38,419 bases of DNA from an uncultured Gemmatimonadota bacterium (GTDB lineage Bacteria > Gemmatimonadota > Gemmatimonadetes > Gemmatimonadales > Gemmatimonadaceae), in contig CAMLIT010000030.1 in assembly GCA_946480295.1 (NCBI GenBank), positions 1 through 38,419 on the forward strand. Reading direction: 5' to 3'. A model generated the notes under the pieces. That model was not told the origin of the DNA and made no database searches. It saw only the letters and a list, made by a program, of their open reading frames with translations. The position numbers were made by a program, and so were the translations under genes. Position 1 is the stretch's first letter. Every line of letters begins with the position of its first letter. Shown in pieces: positions 20,682 to 32,815 of this stretch.

Positions 20682-21117
20682 GGCCCCTCTACCGAGCCGG
20701 CTTCGAACGAGGCGACACGGATTCCACGGGAACCGCGGATCGGCACGGATGGGGTGAGGCGAGAGGGGCCCGGTCGCCGGGCCGGCCGCTGGGCGAGAGG
20801 CGCCGTCGCGTCACTCGGAGCGATTCGCACGATTCGGCAGTTCATTCGTGGCCATTCGCGTTTCCCCATCGTGCGATGCCAGCCCGGCGGAGGAGCCCGG
20901 CGCACGGCGTGTCCAGACTCGTCTCACCGCCGCTGGCCCCTCTACCCATCCAGCTTCAAGGAGCAGACGCGAATCTGAAGGGCGATCGTGCGAATCGGCG
21001 CGAATGCGGGCAGGGGTGAGTGAACCGGTGGCCGGACCGGGTGCTGGGTGAGAGGCGCTCTCGCGCCGCGCGGAGCGATCCGCGGCATCCGTGACCTCCG
21101 TCGAATCCGTGTTCCCC
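20682..21117. repeat. Duplicated cassette with crossed arrays in a 667-bp gene-free gap
   Basis: The gap 20612-21278 has no convincing gene. Two direct copies of a ~185-bp unit lie at 20682-20867 and 20935-21117. Shared blocks in the same order: GGCCCCTCTACC, GCTTC, GGGGTGAG, GGCCGG, GCTGGG..GAGAGGCGC, CGGAGCGAT, TTCCCC. Between the blocks are arrays. Copy 1 has an ACGGAT-type array on the left (20715-20750) and an ATTCG-type array on the right (20821-20860). Copy 2 has GCGAAT-type on the left (20967-21007) and ATCCGT-type on the right (21079-21111). Left of copy 1 is therefore the complement type of right of copy 2, and the two inner arrays are complement types of each other. The unit spacing here is irregular (about 9-12 bp), not a strict 7. 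Confidence 0.8.
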
Positions 21118-21177
21118 CTCGCGTAATCCCTCCCGATGACGGACCCCAACGCACGCCGCGACGAAGCCAGGTATGCA

Positions 21178-21200
21178 CTCGTCCCTCGTCCCTCGTCCCT
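21178..21200. repeat. A-family heptamer array upstream of gspE-nudix
   Basis: Three copies of TCGTCCC and a C-rich remainder lie about 80 bases before the gene. Similar CCGTCCCTCGCCCC sequence continues across the start codon, so the first residues (MPPSLAPSLPD) of the ATPase are also repeat-like. Confidence 0.85.
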
Positions 21201-21278
21201 CGTCCCCCCCGCATCCCTTCGCCCCTCCTCGCACCCGAACGCTGACACCTCGCCCCTCCCGCGCCCCCACATTGGCGC

Positions 21279-23483
21279 ATGCCCCCGTCCCTCGCCCCGT
21301 CCCTCCCCGACTCCTGGCTGCTCCCGGTCCTCCGCTTCCTCGTCGGCCCGGTCGCCGCTGACGAGCTGGCGCGCACGGCGCGCGGAAACCTCTGGGAGGC
21401 CGCGGTGACGCGTGGCGGCGTGGCCGACGGCGAGCTGCTGGAGGCCGCCGCCGCCCACCTCCACATCCCGGTCGCCGACTTCCGCGACGTGAGCGCCCAG
21501 GCGGTGGAGCTCGTGCCGGAGCGGTGGGCGCGGAAGTTCCGCGTCGTGCCCCTGCGCGCGACCGACGATCGGCTGCTCATCGCCACCGCCGATCCGTTCG
21601 ACATCGACTGCGAGCGCATGCTCGCCTTCGCCACCGGGCGCGAGATCGCGATGGCGCTCGCCAGCCCGGACGAGATCGGGCTCCGCATCGACGACTGCTA
21701 CCGCGGCGATTCACAGGTGCGCGAGCCCGAGCGCGTGCTGGAGGTCGAGCTGCTGACGTCCGAGCAGGAGACCGCGCCCCCGGTCGCTGGCGAGGAGGAC
21801 CCGGCGTCGACGATGCGGATGGTGGACGACCTGATCGGCGCGGGCATCGCCGCGCGCGCGAGCGACATCCACATCGAGCCCGACGAGCAGGGGATCGGCG
21901 TCCGCCACCGCATCGACGGCGTGCTCCACCTCGCGCGGCGGCTCCCCCGCGCCGTCGGCCCGGCGCTCGTCTCGCGCATCAAGATCATGTCGCGGCTCGA
22001 CATCGCCGACCGCCTGCGGCCGCAGGACGGGCGCGCGCGCGTGGCCGTCAACGGCGTGGCGGTGGACCTGCGCGTCTCCACCCTCCCCGCGTCACACGGC
22101 GAGAAGGTCGTCCTGCGCGTCCTCGACAGCCGCACGACGGTGATGACGCTCGATCGCATGGGCTTCAACCCCGACGAGCTGCGACGCGTGCAGCAGCTCC
22201 TCGAGGTGCGCGAGGGGCTCATCCTCGTCACCGGCCCGACGGGGTCGGGGAAGACGACGACGCTCTACGCCGCGCTGCGCCAGATCGCCGCACGCGGCGT
22301 GAACATCGTCACCGTCGAGGACCCGATCGAGTATCGCCTCCCGGGCATCGTGCAGGTCCAGGTGCACGAGCGCGCGGGGCTCACCTTCGCCTCGGCGCTC
22401 CGGTCGATCATGCGCCAGGATCCGGACGTGCTCCTCGTCGGCGAGATCCGCGACCGCGAGACGGCGGAGATCGCGATCCAGGCCTCGCTCACCGGACACC
22501 TGGTCCTCTCGACGCTGCACACCAATGACGCGGCGAGCGCGGTCACGCGCCTCGCCGACATCGGCGTCGAACCGTACAAGATCGCCACCGCGCTCAAGGG
22601 CGTCGTCGCGCAGCGGCTCGTGCGGCGGCTGTGCCCGGAGTGCGGCGGTGCGTCCGGCGGCTGCCCGTCGTGCGGCGGCACCGGCTATCGGGGCCGGCTC
22701 GCCATCGTCGAGGTGCTCGTCTCCTCGCCCGAGTTCGAGCGTCTCGTCGCCGGCGCGGCCGCCGTCGAACGGATCGCCGAGGCCGGGCGCGCGGCGTGCG
22801 CCGGGGGGGAAGGGGAGGACGCCATCGCACCCGGCCGCTCCCTCTGGCTCTCGGGGCTCGAGCACGTGCGCGCCGGCCGCACGAGCATGGCCGAGCTGAC
22901 GCGCGTCACCGCGCCCGCCGTCGCGGCGCCCGCCGTGAATGCCGTTGCCACGTCCGAGCGCTTCCGCTATCTCCCTGAGCGTTCCACCGCACGCATCCCG
23001 GACCGCCAGGAGACCGCCGTGGCGCAGCTCAGTGTGGGCAGCATCGATCTCTACGTCATCCGCCCGCGCCCCGACGGCTGGCGCGTCCTCGTCCTCCAGC
23101 GCGCGCACGACACGCGCTGCCCCACCGCGTGGGAGAGCGTCCACGGCCACATCGAGCCTGGCGAGGAGCCGGAGGAGGCCGCGGTGCGCGAGCTGCACGA
23201 GGAGACGGGGCTCGAGGTCGCGCGCCTGTACAACGTCACGGTGCAGTCGTTCTACCTCCACAAGACGCACACGATCCTCGTCGCCGTCGTCTTCGCCGCC
23301 TTCGTCGACGAGCCGGCGGAGGTCGTCCTCGGCCCCGAGCACCAGCGGCACGACTGGCTCGACGTGCCGCGGGCGATGGAGCGCTTCCAGTGGCCGCGCG
23401 AGACGGAGGCGCTTCAGCAGATCGTGAAGCTGCTGCGCGGCGGGGACGCGGGGCCGGTGGAGGATGTGCTGCGGGTGATTTGA
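21279..23483 (+). CDS. GspE/PilB-family secretion ATPase fused to a C-terminal NUDIX hydrolase
   Basis: One uninterrupted 734-residue frame. Residues ~15-150 form the GspE N-terminal domain; ~165-530 form the type II secretion/type IV pilus ATPase core: ASDIHIEP (Asp box region), Walker A GPTGSGKTTT (319-328), Walker B DPDVLLVGEIRD, STLHTNDA (His box) and a zinc tetracysteine CPEC...CPSCGG from residue 452. After a poorly conserved linker (~540-585) a NUDIX domain begins (SIDLYVIRPRPDGWRVLVLQRA). Its Nudix box is complete: G623-HIEPG-E-EPEEAAV-RELHEETGL. The ATPase should power assembly of a pilus or secretion pseudopilus; the NUDIX part should hydrolyse an unidentified nucleoside diphosphate derivative. 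A GTG inside the linker could also allow separate translation of the NUDIX domain. No gspF or pilC is adjacent. Confidence 0.93.
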   Translation: MPPSLAPSLPDSWLLPVLRFLVGPVAADELARTARGNLWEAAVTRGGVADGELLEAAAAHLHIPVADFRDVSAQAVELVPERWARKFRVVPLRATDDRLLIATADPFDIDCERMLAFATGREIAMALASPDEIGLRIDDCYRGDSQVREPERVLEVELLTSEQETAPPVAGEEDPASTMRMVDDLIGAGIAARASDIHIEPDEQGIGVRHRIDGVLHLARRLPRAVGPALVSRIKIMSRLDIADRLRPQDGRARVAVNGVAVDLRVSTLPASHGEKVVLRVLDSRTTVMTLDRMGFNPDELRRVQQLLEVREGLILVTGPTGSGKTTTLYAALRQIAARGVNIVTVEDPIEYRLPGIVQVQVHERAGLTFASALRSIMRQDPDVLLVGEIRDRETAEIAIQASLTGHLVLSTLHTNDAASAVTRLADIGVEPYKIATALKGVVAQRLVRRLCPECGGASGGCPSCGGTGYRGRLAIVEVLVSSPEFERLVAGAAAVERIAEAGRAACAGGEGEDAIAPGRSLWLSGLEHVRAGRTSMAELTRVTAPAVAAPAVNAVATSERFRYLPERSTARIPDRQETAVAQLSVGSIDLYVIRPRPDGWRVLVLQRAHDTRCPTAWESVHGHIEPGEEPEEAAVRELHEETGLEVARLYNVTVQSFYLHKTHTILVAVVFAAFVDEPAEVVLGPEHQRHDWLDVPRAMERFQWPRETEALQQIVKLLRGGDAGPVEDVLRVI

Positions 23484-23551
23484 GGCGGTCCCGTCGTCGT
23501 GCCTTCCCTCGACAGCATGCCCCGCCGAAAGCTCAGGTCTCGGGGCCGCCC

Positions 23552-24406
23552 CTACGTGTCGCGCGTCCCGCGTCCCGCGTCCCTATCCGAGCACGGCAGC
23601 ACCGTCCCCGCCGCCGGCGCGTTCGGCTTCACCCGCACGCTCTTCGCCGGGATGCCGACGTACACGTGATACGGCCGCACGTCCTTCGTCGCCACCGCCA
23701 TCGCGCCGACCATGCCCTGCTCGCACACGTGCACGCCCGCCAGCACCGTCGCGTGATACGTGATTCGCACGCCGTCGTCCAGCACCGTCGCCGCGTTGGT
23801 CACGTCCCTCTGCTCGACGATGCTGTGCGTGTGGCTGTAGACGTTCGCGTAGTCGCTGATCGAGACGTTGTTGCCGAGGCGGATCCCGCCGCGGTCGTCG
23901 AGCAGGACGTGCCGGTGCACCACGACGTCGTCGCCGACGTCCATGTTGTAGCCGAACGAGAACTCGACGTGCTGGAACGCCTTGAAGTTCTCGCCGCAGC
24001 GCTTGAAGATGTACGGCGCCAGCAGCCGCCGCAGCTTCACGCCGAGCCACACGTTCTGGCCGCCGATCGGGAGGCGGTCGAAGGAGTACCAGAGCCAGAG
24101 CAGCGGCTTCACTCGCTGGAAGCGCTCCTGGTCGCAGTCCGAGTAGTATTCCGGCTCGAGCGTCACGTTGCGCGGGTCCAGCGCCGCGAGGGCGAGCCGC
24201 GTCGCCGCCGGCAGCCGCGCATCGTGCACCGCGGTCTCCCAGCTCGCGGCGTACTCCGGGTACGCCAGCTCCGCCAGCGTCCGGCGGCAGAGCTCCGCGC
24301 GGTCCACGGCGCCGCCGCGCAGCGCGTCCTCCAGTGCGCCGAGCCACTCCTCGGCGATCGAGCTCACCCCCGGCTCGGGGAGGGTACGGAGAGGCAGAAA
24401 GGCCAT
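23552..24406 (-). CDS. Left-handed beta-helix acyltransferase
   Basis: 284 residues from ATG 24406. The N-terminal half is helical (EEWLGALEDALRGGAVDRAEL...), resembling the helical region before the beta-helix in serine-acetyltransferase-like or maltose-acetyltransferase-like proteins. The C-terminal half is hexapeptide-repeat beta-helix: IRLGNNVSISDYANVYSHTHS, LDDGVRITYHATVLAGVHVCEQGMVGA and YVGIPAKSV. His in YSHTHS is a plausible catalytic base. The acceptor cannot be assigned; surface sugar or a small-molecule acceptor is likely. The tail DAGRGTRDT is encoded by three CGCGTCC heptamers (23557-23582). It is the last gene of the minus-strand island and starts 8 bp after the lipoprotein gene. 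Confidence 0.85.
   Translation of the reverse strand: MAFLPLRTLPEPGVSSIAEEWLGALEDALRGGAVDRAELCRRTLAELAYPEYAASWETAVHDARLPAATRLALAALDPRNVTLEPEYYSDCDQERFQRVKPLLWLWYSFDRLPIGGQNVWLGVKLRRLLAPYIFKRCGENFKAFQHVEFSFGYNMDVGDDVVVHRHVLLDDRGGIRLGNNVSISDYANVYSHTHSIVEQRDVTNAATVLDDGVRITYHATVLAGVHVCEQGMVGAMAVATKDVRPYHVYVGIPAKSVRVKPNAPAAGTVLPCSDRDAGRGTRDT
23557..23582. repeat. A-variant heptamer array (CGCGTCC) inside the acyltransferase 3' end
   Basis: Three to four copies of CGCGTCC lie just inside the stop codon of the acyltransferase gene and encode its last residues (DAGRGTRDT). The gap to the convergent gspE-nudix gene is only 68 bases. Confidence 0.8.
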
Positions 24407-24413
24407 CGTTAGG

Positions 24414-25061
24414 CTAGTGTCGTGCGCTGGCGGCCCGCGATCGGATCATCGCCCGCTCCCGCTCGATCGTCTGCAGGATCGCCTGCCAGTCGGTGTTGCG
24501 CTCGATGCCCATCGTCACCGTCAGCGGCTGCGAGAGGTCGAGCCCGTCCTCGAAAAGATAAAGCGCCTGCTGCACCTCGCGCGGCTGCAGCCGCTGCTCG
24601 CCGAACCCCGACGTCAGCGGCACGATCTCCACGGGGCGGAACTCGCGGCCGTTGGAGGTGATCGTCACGTCCGTCGGCGTGAACTGCGCCTGCGGCGCCA
24701 GCCCGAAGAAGCTCACGTACCACACGTTCGCCTGTCGCAGCCCGTGCTGCCGGGCGAGCCGCGCGATCTGGTCGCGCCGGCTCGCCAGCAGGTCGCGGAG
24801 CGCGCGGTAGGAATCCGGCGACAGCGTGCGGATCACCGATTCGTCGAGCGGGATGAGCCGCACGGCCACGTTGTCGAGCGGGATCTTGATGGCGATGTCG
24901 TCCTGGCGCAGGGTGCCGTAGCCCGGCGGCACGAGCCCCGCCGTGCCGGTGTCGGCGAGGGTGCCCGCCGGTGCCGTCGCCGCCGGGTTCTGCGCCGCCG
25001 TCCCGCCCGCGCTGGCGCACGCCGCCGCCAGCATCAGCCCGACCAGTCGCAGGTGCTTCAT
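24414..25061 (-). CDS. Putative lipoprotein, function unknown
   Basis: 215 residues from ATG 25061, which overlaps the engB stop (ATGA) and so fixes the start. MKHLRLVGLMLAAACASAGG has a basic start, a hydrophobic segment and a lipobox-like LAAAC with Cys15, so it is probably exported and lipidated. The mature protein has an Ala/Thr/Pro linker (NPAATAPAGTLADTGTAG), then a compact domain of about 160 residues with IPLDNVAVRLIPLDESV, a central helix pair, and a beta-rich end (VTITSNGREFRPVEIVPL). I do not recognise the family. Co-transcription with engB and lon is likely. Its usual partners cannot be inferred. Confidence 0.82.
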   Translation of the reverse strand: MKHLRLVGLMLAAACASAGGTAAQNPAATAPAGTLADTGTAGLVPPGYGTLRQDDIAIKIPLDNVAVRLIPLDESVIRTLSPDSYRALRDLLASRRDQIARLARQHGLRQANVWYVSFFGLAPQAQFTPTDVTITSNGREFRPVEIVPLTSGFGEQRLQPREVQQALYLFEDGLDLSQPLTVTMGIERNTDWQAILQTIERERAMIRSRAASARH

Positions 25062-25743
25062 CGATCCGTCGCCTCCCGCCACGATGGCTGCGCCAGCAGG
25101 TCCACGATCGCCGCCGCGAGATCGTTCCGCCCCTCGCCCGTCACCGCGCTGAAGGGGATCACCTGCTCGACGTCGATTCCCGTCGCCGCCGCCACCTCCG
25201 CCACCCGCTCGGCCGCGCGCGCCCGCGGCAGCTTGTCCATCTTCGTCGACACGATGATCGTAGGTACGCCGAGCTCGCCGAGAAAGTCCAGCATCCGCAG
25301 GTCGTCCGCCGTCGGCTCGTGGCGCACGTCCAGGAGCTGGACGATGCCGCGCAGCGTCGGGCTCGTGCGCAGGTAGCCTTCGATCAGCGGGCGCCACTCC
25401 GCCCGCTTCTCGCGCGAGATGCGCGCGTAGCCGTATCCCGGCAGGTCCACGAGCACGAACTGGTCGTTCACGCGGAAGAAGTTGATCTCCCGCGTCCGGC
25501 CCGGCGTGTTGCTGACCCGCGCCATCTTCTTCCGGTGCAGGAGCCGGTTGATGAGCGACGACTTGCCGACGTTCGAGCGGCCGGCGAAGGCGACCTCCGG
25601 CAGCGTCGGCTCCGGCCGCCACCCGCCCGCCGACGCCATGCCGCCGATGAACTCGAGTTGGCGGATGACGAGCGGATCCCCCCGCGACCCCGCCCCGGAC
25701 CCGGCGCCCTCCGTCCCCGACCTCTCCGCCGCCTGATCGCTCA

Positions 25744-25744
<1 letters not shown>
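25058..25744 (-). CDS. engB: Ribosome biogenesis GTPase EngB (YihA/YsxC)
   Basis: 228 residues. An essential-type GTPase that helps mature the 50S ribosomal subunit; cytosolic. G1 is GRSNVGKSS at residues 55-63, G3 is DLPGYGYA, G4 is TKMDK and G5 is SAVTGEG. The NTPGRT switch I segment is also typical. The first ~25 residues are a Ser/Gly-rich extension (QAAERSGTEGAGSGAG) not usual in the family. It starts in a TGATGA overlap with the lon stop and its own stop overlaps the lipoprotein start. The tig-clp-lon-engB (ysxC) order is a widely conserved arrangement, which supports the call. Confidence 0.97.
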
Positions 25745-28374
<2,630 letters not shown>

Positions 28375-28381
28375 GGGGTGA

Positions 28382-28387
28382 AAGCTA
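28382..28387 (-). promoter_or_regulatory. Candidate -10 hexamer TAGCTT immediately before lon
   Basis: TAGCTT ends 7 bases before the lon ATG (spacer TCACCCC), the same spacing as TATCTT before the GT9 gene at 12008. Transcription from this element would start at or near the ATG and give a leaderless lon mRNA. A -35 box is not clear; the B array of the 28400-28491 repeat element lies just upstream. Confidence 0.4.
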
Positions 28388-28399
28388 CAGCCTGACAAC

Positions 28400-28491
28400 G
28401 TTCTTGGTTATTCGTTCTTGGTCATTGGCATGCAAAAGCCGCCCGGGATGTCCCGAGCGGCTCGCCAACGACCAAGAACCAACGACCAATG
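28400..28491. repeat. Element B-core-B' between clpX and lon
   Basis: B units (TTCTTGG, TTATTCG, TTCTTGG, TCATTGG) at 28400-28430; a short core with CGGGATGTCCCG palindrome at 28444-28455 and a GAGCGGCTCGCC half like other copies; inverted B units (AACGACC, AAGAACC, AACGACC, AATGACG) at 28463-28491. It fills most of the clpX-lon gap. The core is shorter than in other copies (left side appears truncated). Confidence 0.85.
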
Positions 28492-28519
28492 ACGGAGCGG
28501 GCGCTTGAGCGCTCCGCGC

Positions 28520-29767
<1,248 letters not shown>

Positions 29768-29821
29768 AGCGACTCACGGGTCAGAGGGCGCGCGGCCCGA
29801 CTGGTACCGGCGCGGTTGCTT

Positions 29822-29850
29822 AATAAAGATGCCCGTCAGCAACCGGTCAA
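29822..29850 (-). promoter_or_regulatory. Candidate sigma70-type promoter of clpX
   Basis: On the minus strand, TTGACC (29850-29845) is followed after exactly 17 bases by TTTATT (29827-29822). This matches 5 of 6 bases of a -35 consensus and 4 of 6 of a -10 consensus. It would start transcription about 48 bases before the clpX ATG. The AT-rich block is distinctive in this GC-rich window. Confidence 0.5.
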
Positions 29851-29866
29851 GCAACTGACGAGTGAG

Positions 29867-29888
29867 GCTCGTGAATCATTTCACGAGC
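29867..29888 (-). promoter_or_regulatory. Inverted repeat upstream of clpX promoter (possible operator or clpP terminator)
   Basis: Perfect 9-bp arms GCTCGTGAA and TTCACGAGC around a TCAT loop. It lies about 16 bases upstream of the candidate clpX -35 box and about 110 bases after the clpP stop. Position relative to the promoter suits a regulator site; an attenuating hairpin for clpP transcripts is the alternative. There is no T-run after it on the minus strand. Confidence 0.45.
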
Positions 29889-29913
29889 GCGCGGCTCGCG
29901 CCGCGCGCAGGGG

Positions 29914-30000
29914 TGAGGGTCGATGGTCGAGGGGCCAGACGATATTGAGGATTCCCAACAGATCAGATCTCGTCCCTCGTCCCTCGACCCTCGTCCCTCA
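29914..30000. repeat. A-array pair between clpX and clpP
   Basis: A units (GAGGGTCGATGGTCGAGGG, 29914-29934) and inverted A units (CTCGTCCCTCGTCCCTCGACC..., 29970-30000) flank 35 bases without a recognisable palindromic core. The second array reaches the clpP stop codon at 29998. Confidence 0.85.
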
Positions 30001-30627
30001 CTTGGCTCCCGCCCCCACCAGCGCCGGCTCCACGACCTCGCCGCGCTGCGTGATGACGTGATCGACGATGCCGTACGTCTTCGCCTCGTCCGCCGAGAGA
30101 TAGCGGTCGCGGTCCACGTCGCGCTCGATCTGCTCCACCGAGCGGCCGGTGTGCTTCGCCAGCAGCTCGTTCATCTTGCCGCGCAGGTAGATGATCTCCT
30201 TCGCCTGGATCTCGATGTCCGCCGCCGTCCCCTGCGCGCCGCCCGAGGGCTGGTGGATCATGATCCGCGAGTGGGGCAGTGCATAACGCTTCCCGTGGCG
30301 GCCCGCCGCGAGGAGGAACGCGCCCATGCTCGCCGCCAGCCCCATGCAGATCGTGTTCACCGGCGACTTCAGGTACTGGATCGTGTCGTAGATCGCCAGC
30401 CCCGCCGAGACGCTCCCGCCCGGCGAGTTCACGTAGATGCTGATGTCCCGGTCCGGGTTGTCCGCCTCGAGGAACAGCAGCTGCGCGATGATGATGTTGG
30501 CCACGTCGTCGTTGATCGGCGTGCCGAGGAAGATGATGCGATCCATCAGCAGGCGAGAGAAGATGTCGTACGTCCGCTCGCCGCGGCTGGAGCGCTCGAT
30601 CACATAGGGAGGATAGATCGTCGGCAT
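29998..30627 (-). CDS. clpP: ATP-dependent Clp protease proteolytic subunit ClpP
   Basis: 209 residues from ATG 30627; longer frames reach 30744 but the added sequence is not ClpP-like. Serine protease with the triad Ser100 (GLAASMGAF), His125 (SRIMIHQP) and Asp174 ([11 protein letters not shown]). It forms the tetradecameric chamber used by ClpX. The N-terminus [24 protein letters not shown] matches processed family members with a short propeptide. The gap to tig is 139 bp. The C-terminal tail stops just before an A array. With tig upstream and clpX downstream it forms the classic tig-clpP-clpX cluster. Confidence 0.99.
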   Translation of the reverse strand: MPTIYPPYVIERSSRGERTYDIFSRLLMDRIIFLGTPINDDVANIIIAQLLFLEADNPDRDISIYVNSPGGSVSAGLAIYDTIQYLKSPVNTICMGLAASMGAFLLAAGRHGKRYALPHSRIMIHQPSGGAQGTAADIEIQAKEIIYLRGKMNELLAKHTGRSVEQIERDVDRDRYLSADEAKTYGIVDHVITQRGEVVEPALVGAGAK

Positions 30628-30766
30628 GGTTGGCTCGCTCTCTTCGTGGTCCTGATCGGACCACCCATCGAAGTGCCTGGTTGACGTCTGGAAATTGCGC
30701 ACGTGGAGACCCGCCGGCAGCTGATCGGCTACCCGTTGCTGCACGCCGGCGCGGAGGGGGCGCGGC

Positions 30767-32008
30767 TCAGCCCGCGACCTCGTTCCGCTCCAGCAGCCAC
30801 TTGAAGACCTTGTCTTCCGTGATGCTGCGTTCGATCTCTTTCAGGCGACCCGCCTTCTGCAGCGACGCGTACACCTGGCCGGGGTCGGCGTTGCGTCGTT
30901 TGGCCACGTCGGCCACCCGATCGTCGATGTCCGCCTCCGTGGCCGCGAGGCCCTCGCGTTCGGCGATCGTGTCGATGATCAGGTCGCGCCGCACCTGCTT
31001 CTCCGCCACCGGCTCGAACTCGGCGTGGAAGCGCTCGTGCTCCTCGTTCGGGACCTGGTACGCCTCCATGTACGCGTGCACGAGCTGGTCGACCCAGCTC
31101 GGCGGGACCTGGAAGGGGTTCGCCGTCGCGATCTCGTCCACGAGCTGCTGGCGCACGGCCGCGTCCGCGTCGCGCGTCGCGTGCTCCTCCAGGTCGTGCC
31201 GCACCGCCGCGCGCAGCGCCTCGAGCGAATCGAAGTCGCCCACCTCGCGCGCGAAGGCGTCGTCGAGCTCGGGGAGCGACTTCCGCTTCACGTCCTCGAG
31301 CGTGACGCGCACCGGCTTCGTCTTCCCCCGCTGCTCCTCGTCGGGGAAATCGTCTGGCCAGCGGACCGGCCGCTCGACCGTCTCGCCGGGGGTGAGCTCC
31401 ATGACGAGCTCCTCGATGCCGGGGATCGCCTGCCCGCCGCCCAGGGTGAGCCGGTACTCGCGCCCTTCCGGCATCTCGCCCCCCTCCTCGGCCGTCGCGA
31501 GCTTCACGGTGACCATGTCGCCCTCGATCGGCTTCTCGTTCACCGGCGTCCAGTTCGCCCGCTGCTCGCGGAGCTGGTCGATCTGCTCGCGGACGTGCTC
31601 GTCGGTCACCTGGATCTGCGGCCGCGACAGCCGGAACCCCTGCGTGCGCGCCAGCTCGAGCTCCGGACGGACCTCCAGGTGCAGCTCGAAGGTGAGCGGC
31701 TGCCCCTCCTCGAACTTGAGGTCGTGCACGTGCGGCTGGGAGGCGACCTTCAGCTTCTCGCGGTCCACCACTTCCTTGAACGCGTCCTGCACCAGCGTCT
31801 CGATGACCTGCTGCCGGATGGCGTCCCTGAACCGCTTGCGCACCACCGCGGCGGGCGCCTTGCCCGGGCGGAAGCCGGGGAGGCGGACGGTGGACGCATA
31901 GCGCCGCGCCGTGCTCTCCTCCGCCTCGCGCACCGTTTCCACCGGGACCGACACCTCCAGCAGGCGCTCGACCCCTTCGCTCTTCTTCGTCGTGATCTGG
32001 ATGTCCAT
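30767..32008 (-). CDS. tig: Trigger factor (ribosome-associated chaperone / PPIase)
   Basis: 413 residues from ATG 32008 ([21 protein letters not shown]). Binds at the ribosomal exit tunnel and folds nascent chains. The N-terminal ribosome-binding domain carries the signature GFRPGKAP at 45-52. The central FKBP-type peptidyl-prolyl isomerase domain runs from about 150 to 240 ([25 protein letters not shown]). The long helical C-terminal chaperone arms follow. The shortened upstream part of the frame is excluded because it overlaps the promoter region. First gene of the quality-control island; divergent from a barrel-type protein gene. Confidence 0.97.
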   Translation of the reverse strand: MDIQITTKKSEGVERLLEVSVPVETVREAEESTARRYASTVRLPGFRPGKAPAAVVRKRFRDAIRQQVIETLVQDAFKEVVDREKLKVASQPHVHDLKFEEGQPLTFELHLEVRPELELARTQGFRLSRPQIQVTDEHVREQIDQLREQRANWTPVNEKPIEGDMVTVKLATAEEGGEMPEGREYRLTLGGGQAIPGIEELVMELTPGETVERPVRWPDDFPDEEQRGKTKPVRVTLEDVKRKSLPELDDAFAREVGDFDSLEALRAAVRHDLEEHATRDADAAVRQQLVDEIATANPFQVPPSWVDQLVHAYMEAYQVPNEEHERFHAEFEPVAEKQVRRDLIIDTIAEREGLAATEADIDDRVADVAKRRNADPGQVYASLQKAGRLKEIERSITEDKVFKWLLERNEVAG

Positions 32009-32097
32009 GATGCCGTGACTGGCCGGAATTGCGGCCCGGCCGCGTGGTCGCGGCCCGCCGTCCCGTCGAGCGCGCGATGCGGTCTCGACCCCTGGGA

Positions 32098-32103
32098 AAG
32101 CTA
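32098..32103 (-). promoter_or_regulatory. Candidate -10 element TTAGCTTTCCC for tig
   Basis: TAGCTT lies about 90 bases before the tig ATG in the context TTAGCTTTCCCAGG. Eleven consecutive bases (TTAGCTTTCCC) are identical to those upstream of the rhomboid gene at 37992-38002. No -35 box is obvious. The recurrence in a GC-rich sequence is the main support. Confidence 0.4.
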
Positions 32104-32243
32104 ACGGCCGCGAATCCGTCATCATAGTCTGAGGCACCGGCGACCCGCCTCTCGCGCGGCACCCTTTCCGGGCCGCCGATGGTCTGATTAGCGTATCGCG
32201 GTCCGCGATGGTCGCGTCACAGTCCCGGTCTCCCGGAGGCACA

Positions 32244-32810
32244 GTGAAAGCACGCATCACCATGGTCGCGCTCGCTCTCGCGATCATCGCCGCATCCGCG
32301 CAGGGGCAGGGGAACCCGGTGCCCACGATGGGTTACGCCAACGTGGTGGCCATCGACCCGCTCGGGATTCCCCTCGCCATCGCGTCGATCGAGTACGCCG
32401 GCGACGCCGGGGGCGGCGTCGCGTTAGGCGGCAACTTCAGCTACGTCGCGCCCGGCGACTCCCACGACGCGCGCTTCACCACGCTCGAGGCGCAGGGGCG
32501 CTTCTACCCGAACGAGCGCGCGTTCGACGGCTTCAGCGTCGGCCTCACCGCCGGCGTGACGAACTACAGCAAGGGCGTCGCGTTGCCGAGCCCGACCGAC
32601 GGCGGCACCGTCTGGGAGCGCCACTCCGTGAGCCTCGCCTCGCTCGGCGTGATCGTGGACTACGATTGGCTCCTCGGGCGCAGCCAGCGCTTCCTCGTCG
32701 GCTCCGGCATCGGCGCCAAACGACTCTTCGGCAACACCGGCCGCCTGAAGGACCTCGGCGGCGCGGTGGCCTATCCGACGGGCCGGCTGGTGATCGGGCT
32801 GCTGTTCTAG
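32244..32810 (+). CDS. Small outer-membrane beta-barrel-like protein
   Basis: 188 residues from GTG 32244, chosen because a strong Shine-Dalgarno (CCGGAGG) lies 5 bases before it; ATG 32208 would be 12 residues longer and lacks one. A signal peptide is visible: VKARITMVALALAIIAASAQG with cleavage near AQG. The mature part shows alternating beta strands (VGLTAGVTNY, SLASLGVIVDYDWL, LVIGLLF) and ends in Phe, typical of small 8-stranded barrels. Similarity to OmpW- or COG-type barrels cannot be decided. Divergent from tig. Function unknown. Confidence 0.75.
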   Translation: MKARITMVALALAIIAASAQGQGNPVPTMGYANVVAIDPLGIPLAIASIEYAGDAGGGVALGGNFSYVAPGDSHDARFTTLEAQGRFYPNERAFDGFSVGLTAGVTNYSKGVALPSPTDGGTVWERHSVSLASLGVIVDYDWLLGRSQRFLVGSGIGAKRLFGNTGRLKDLGGAVAYPTGRLVIGLLF

Positions 32811-32815
32811 GGACG

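Noticed and set aside
16862..20905. A 1347-residue minus-strand reading frame extending trpE to 20905
   Set aside because: Residues before GTG 18397 lie antisense to the outer-membrane protein gene, which has a signal peptide and protein-like codon use. Open antisense frames are common at this GC content.
20848..21051. Short open frames in the 20612-21278 gap
   Set aside because: They run through arrays and cassette blocks, have no ribosome-binding site or recognisable protein pattern, and exist in several frames.
30628..30744. N-terminal extension of clpP to 30744
   Set aside because: The added 39 residues ([16 protein letters not shown]...) do not resemble ClpP propeptides and cover the likely promoter; ATG 30627 gives the family length.
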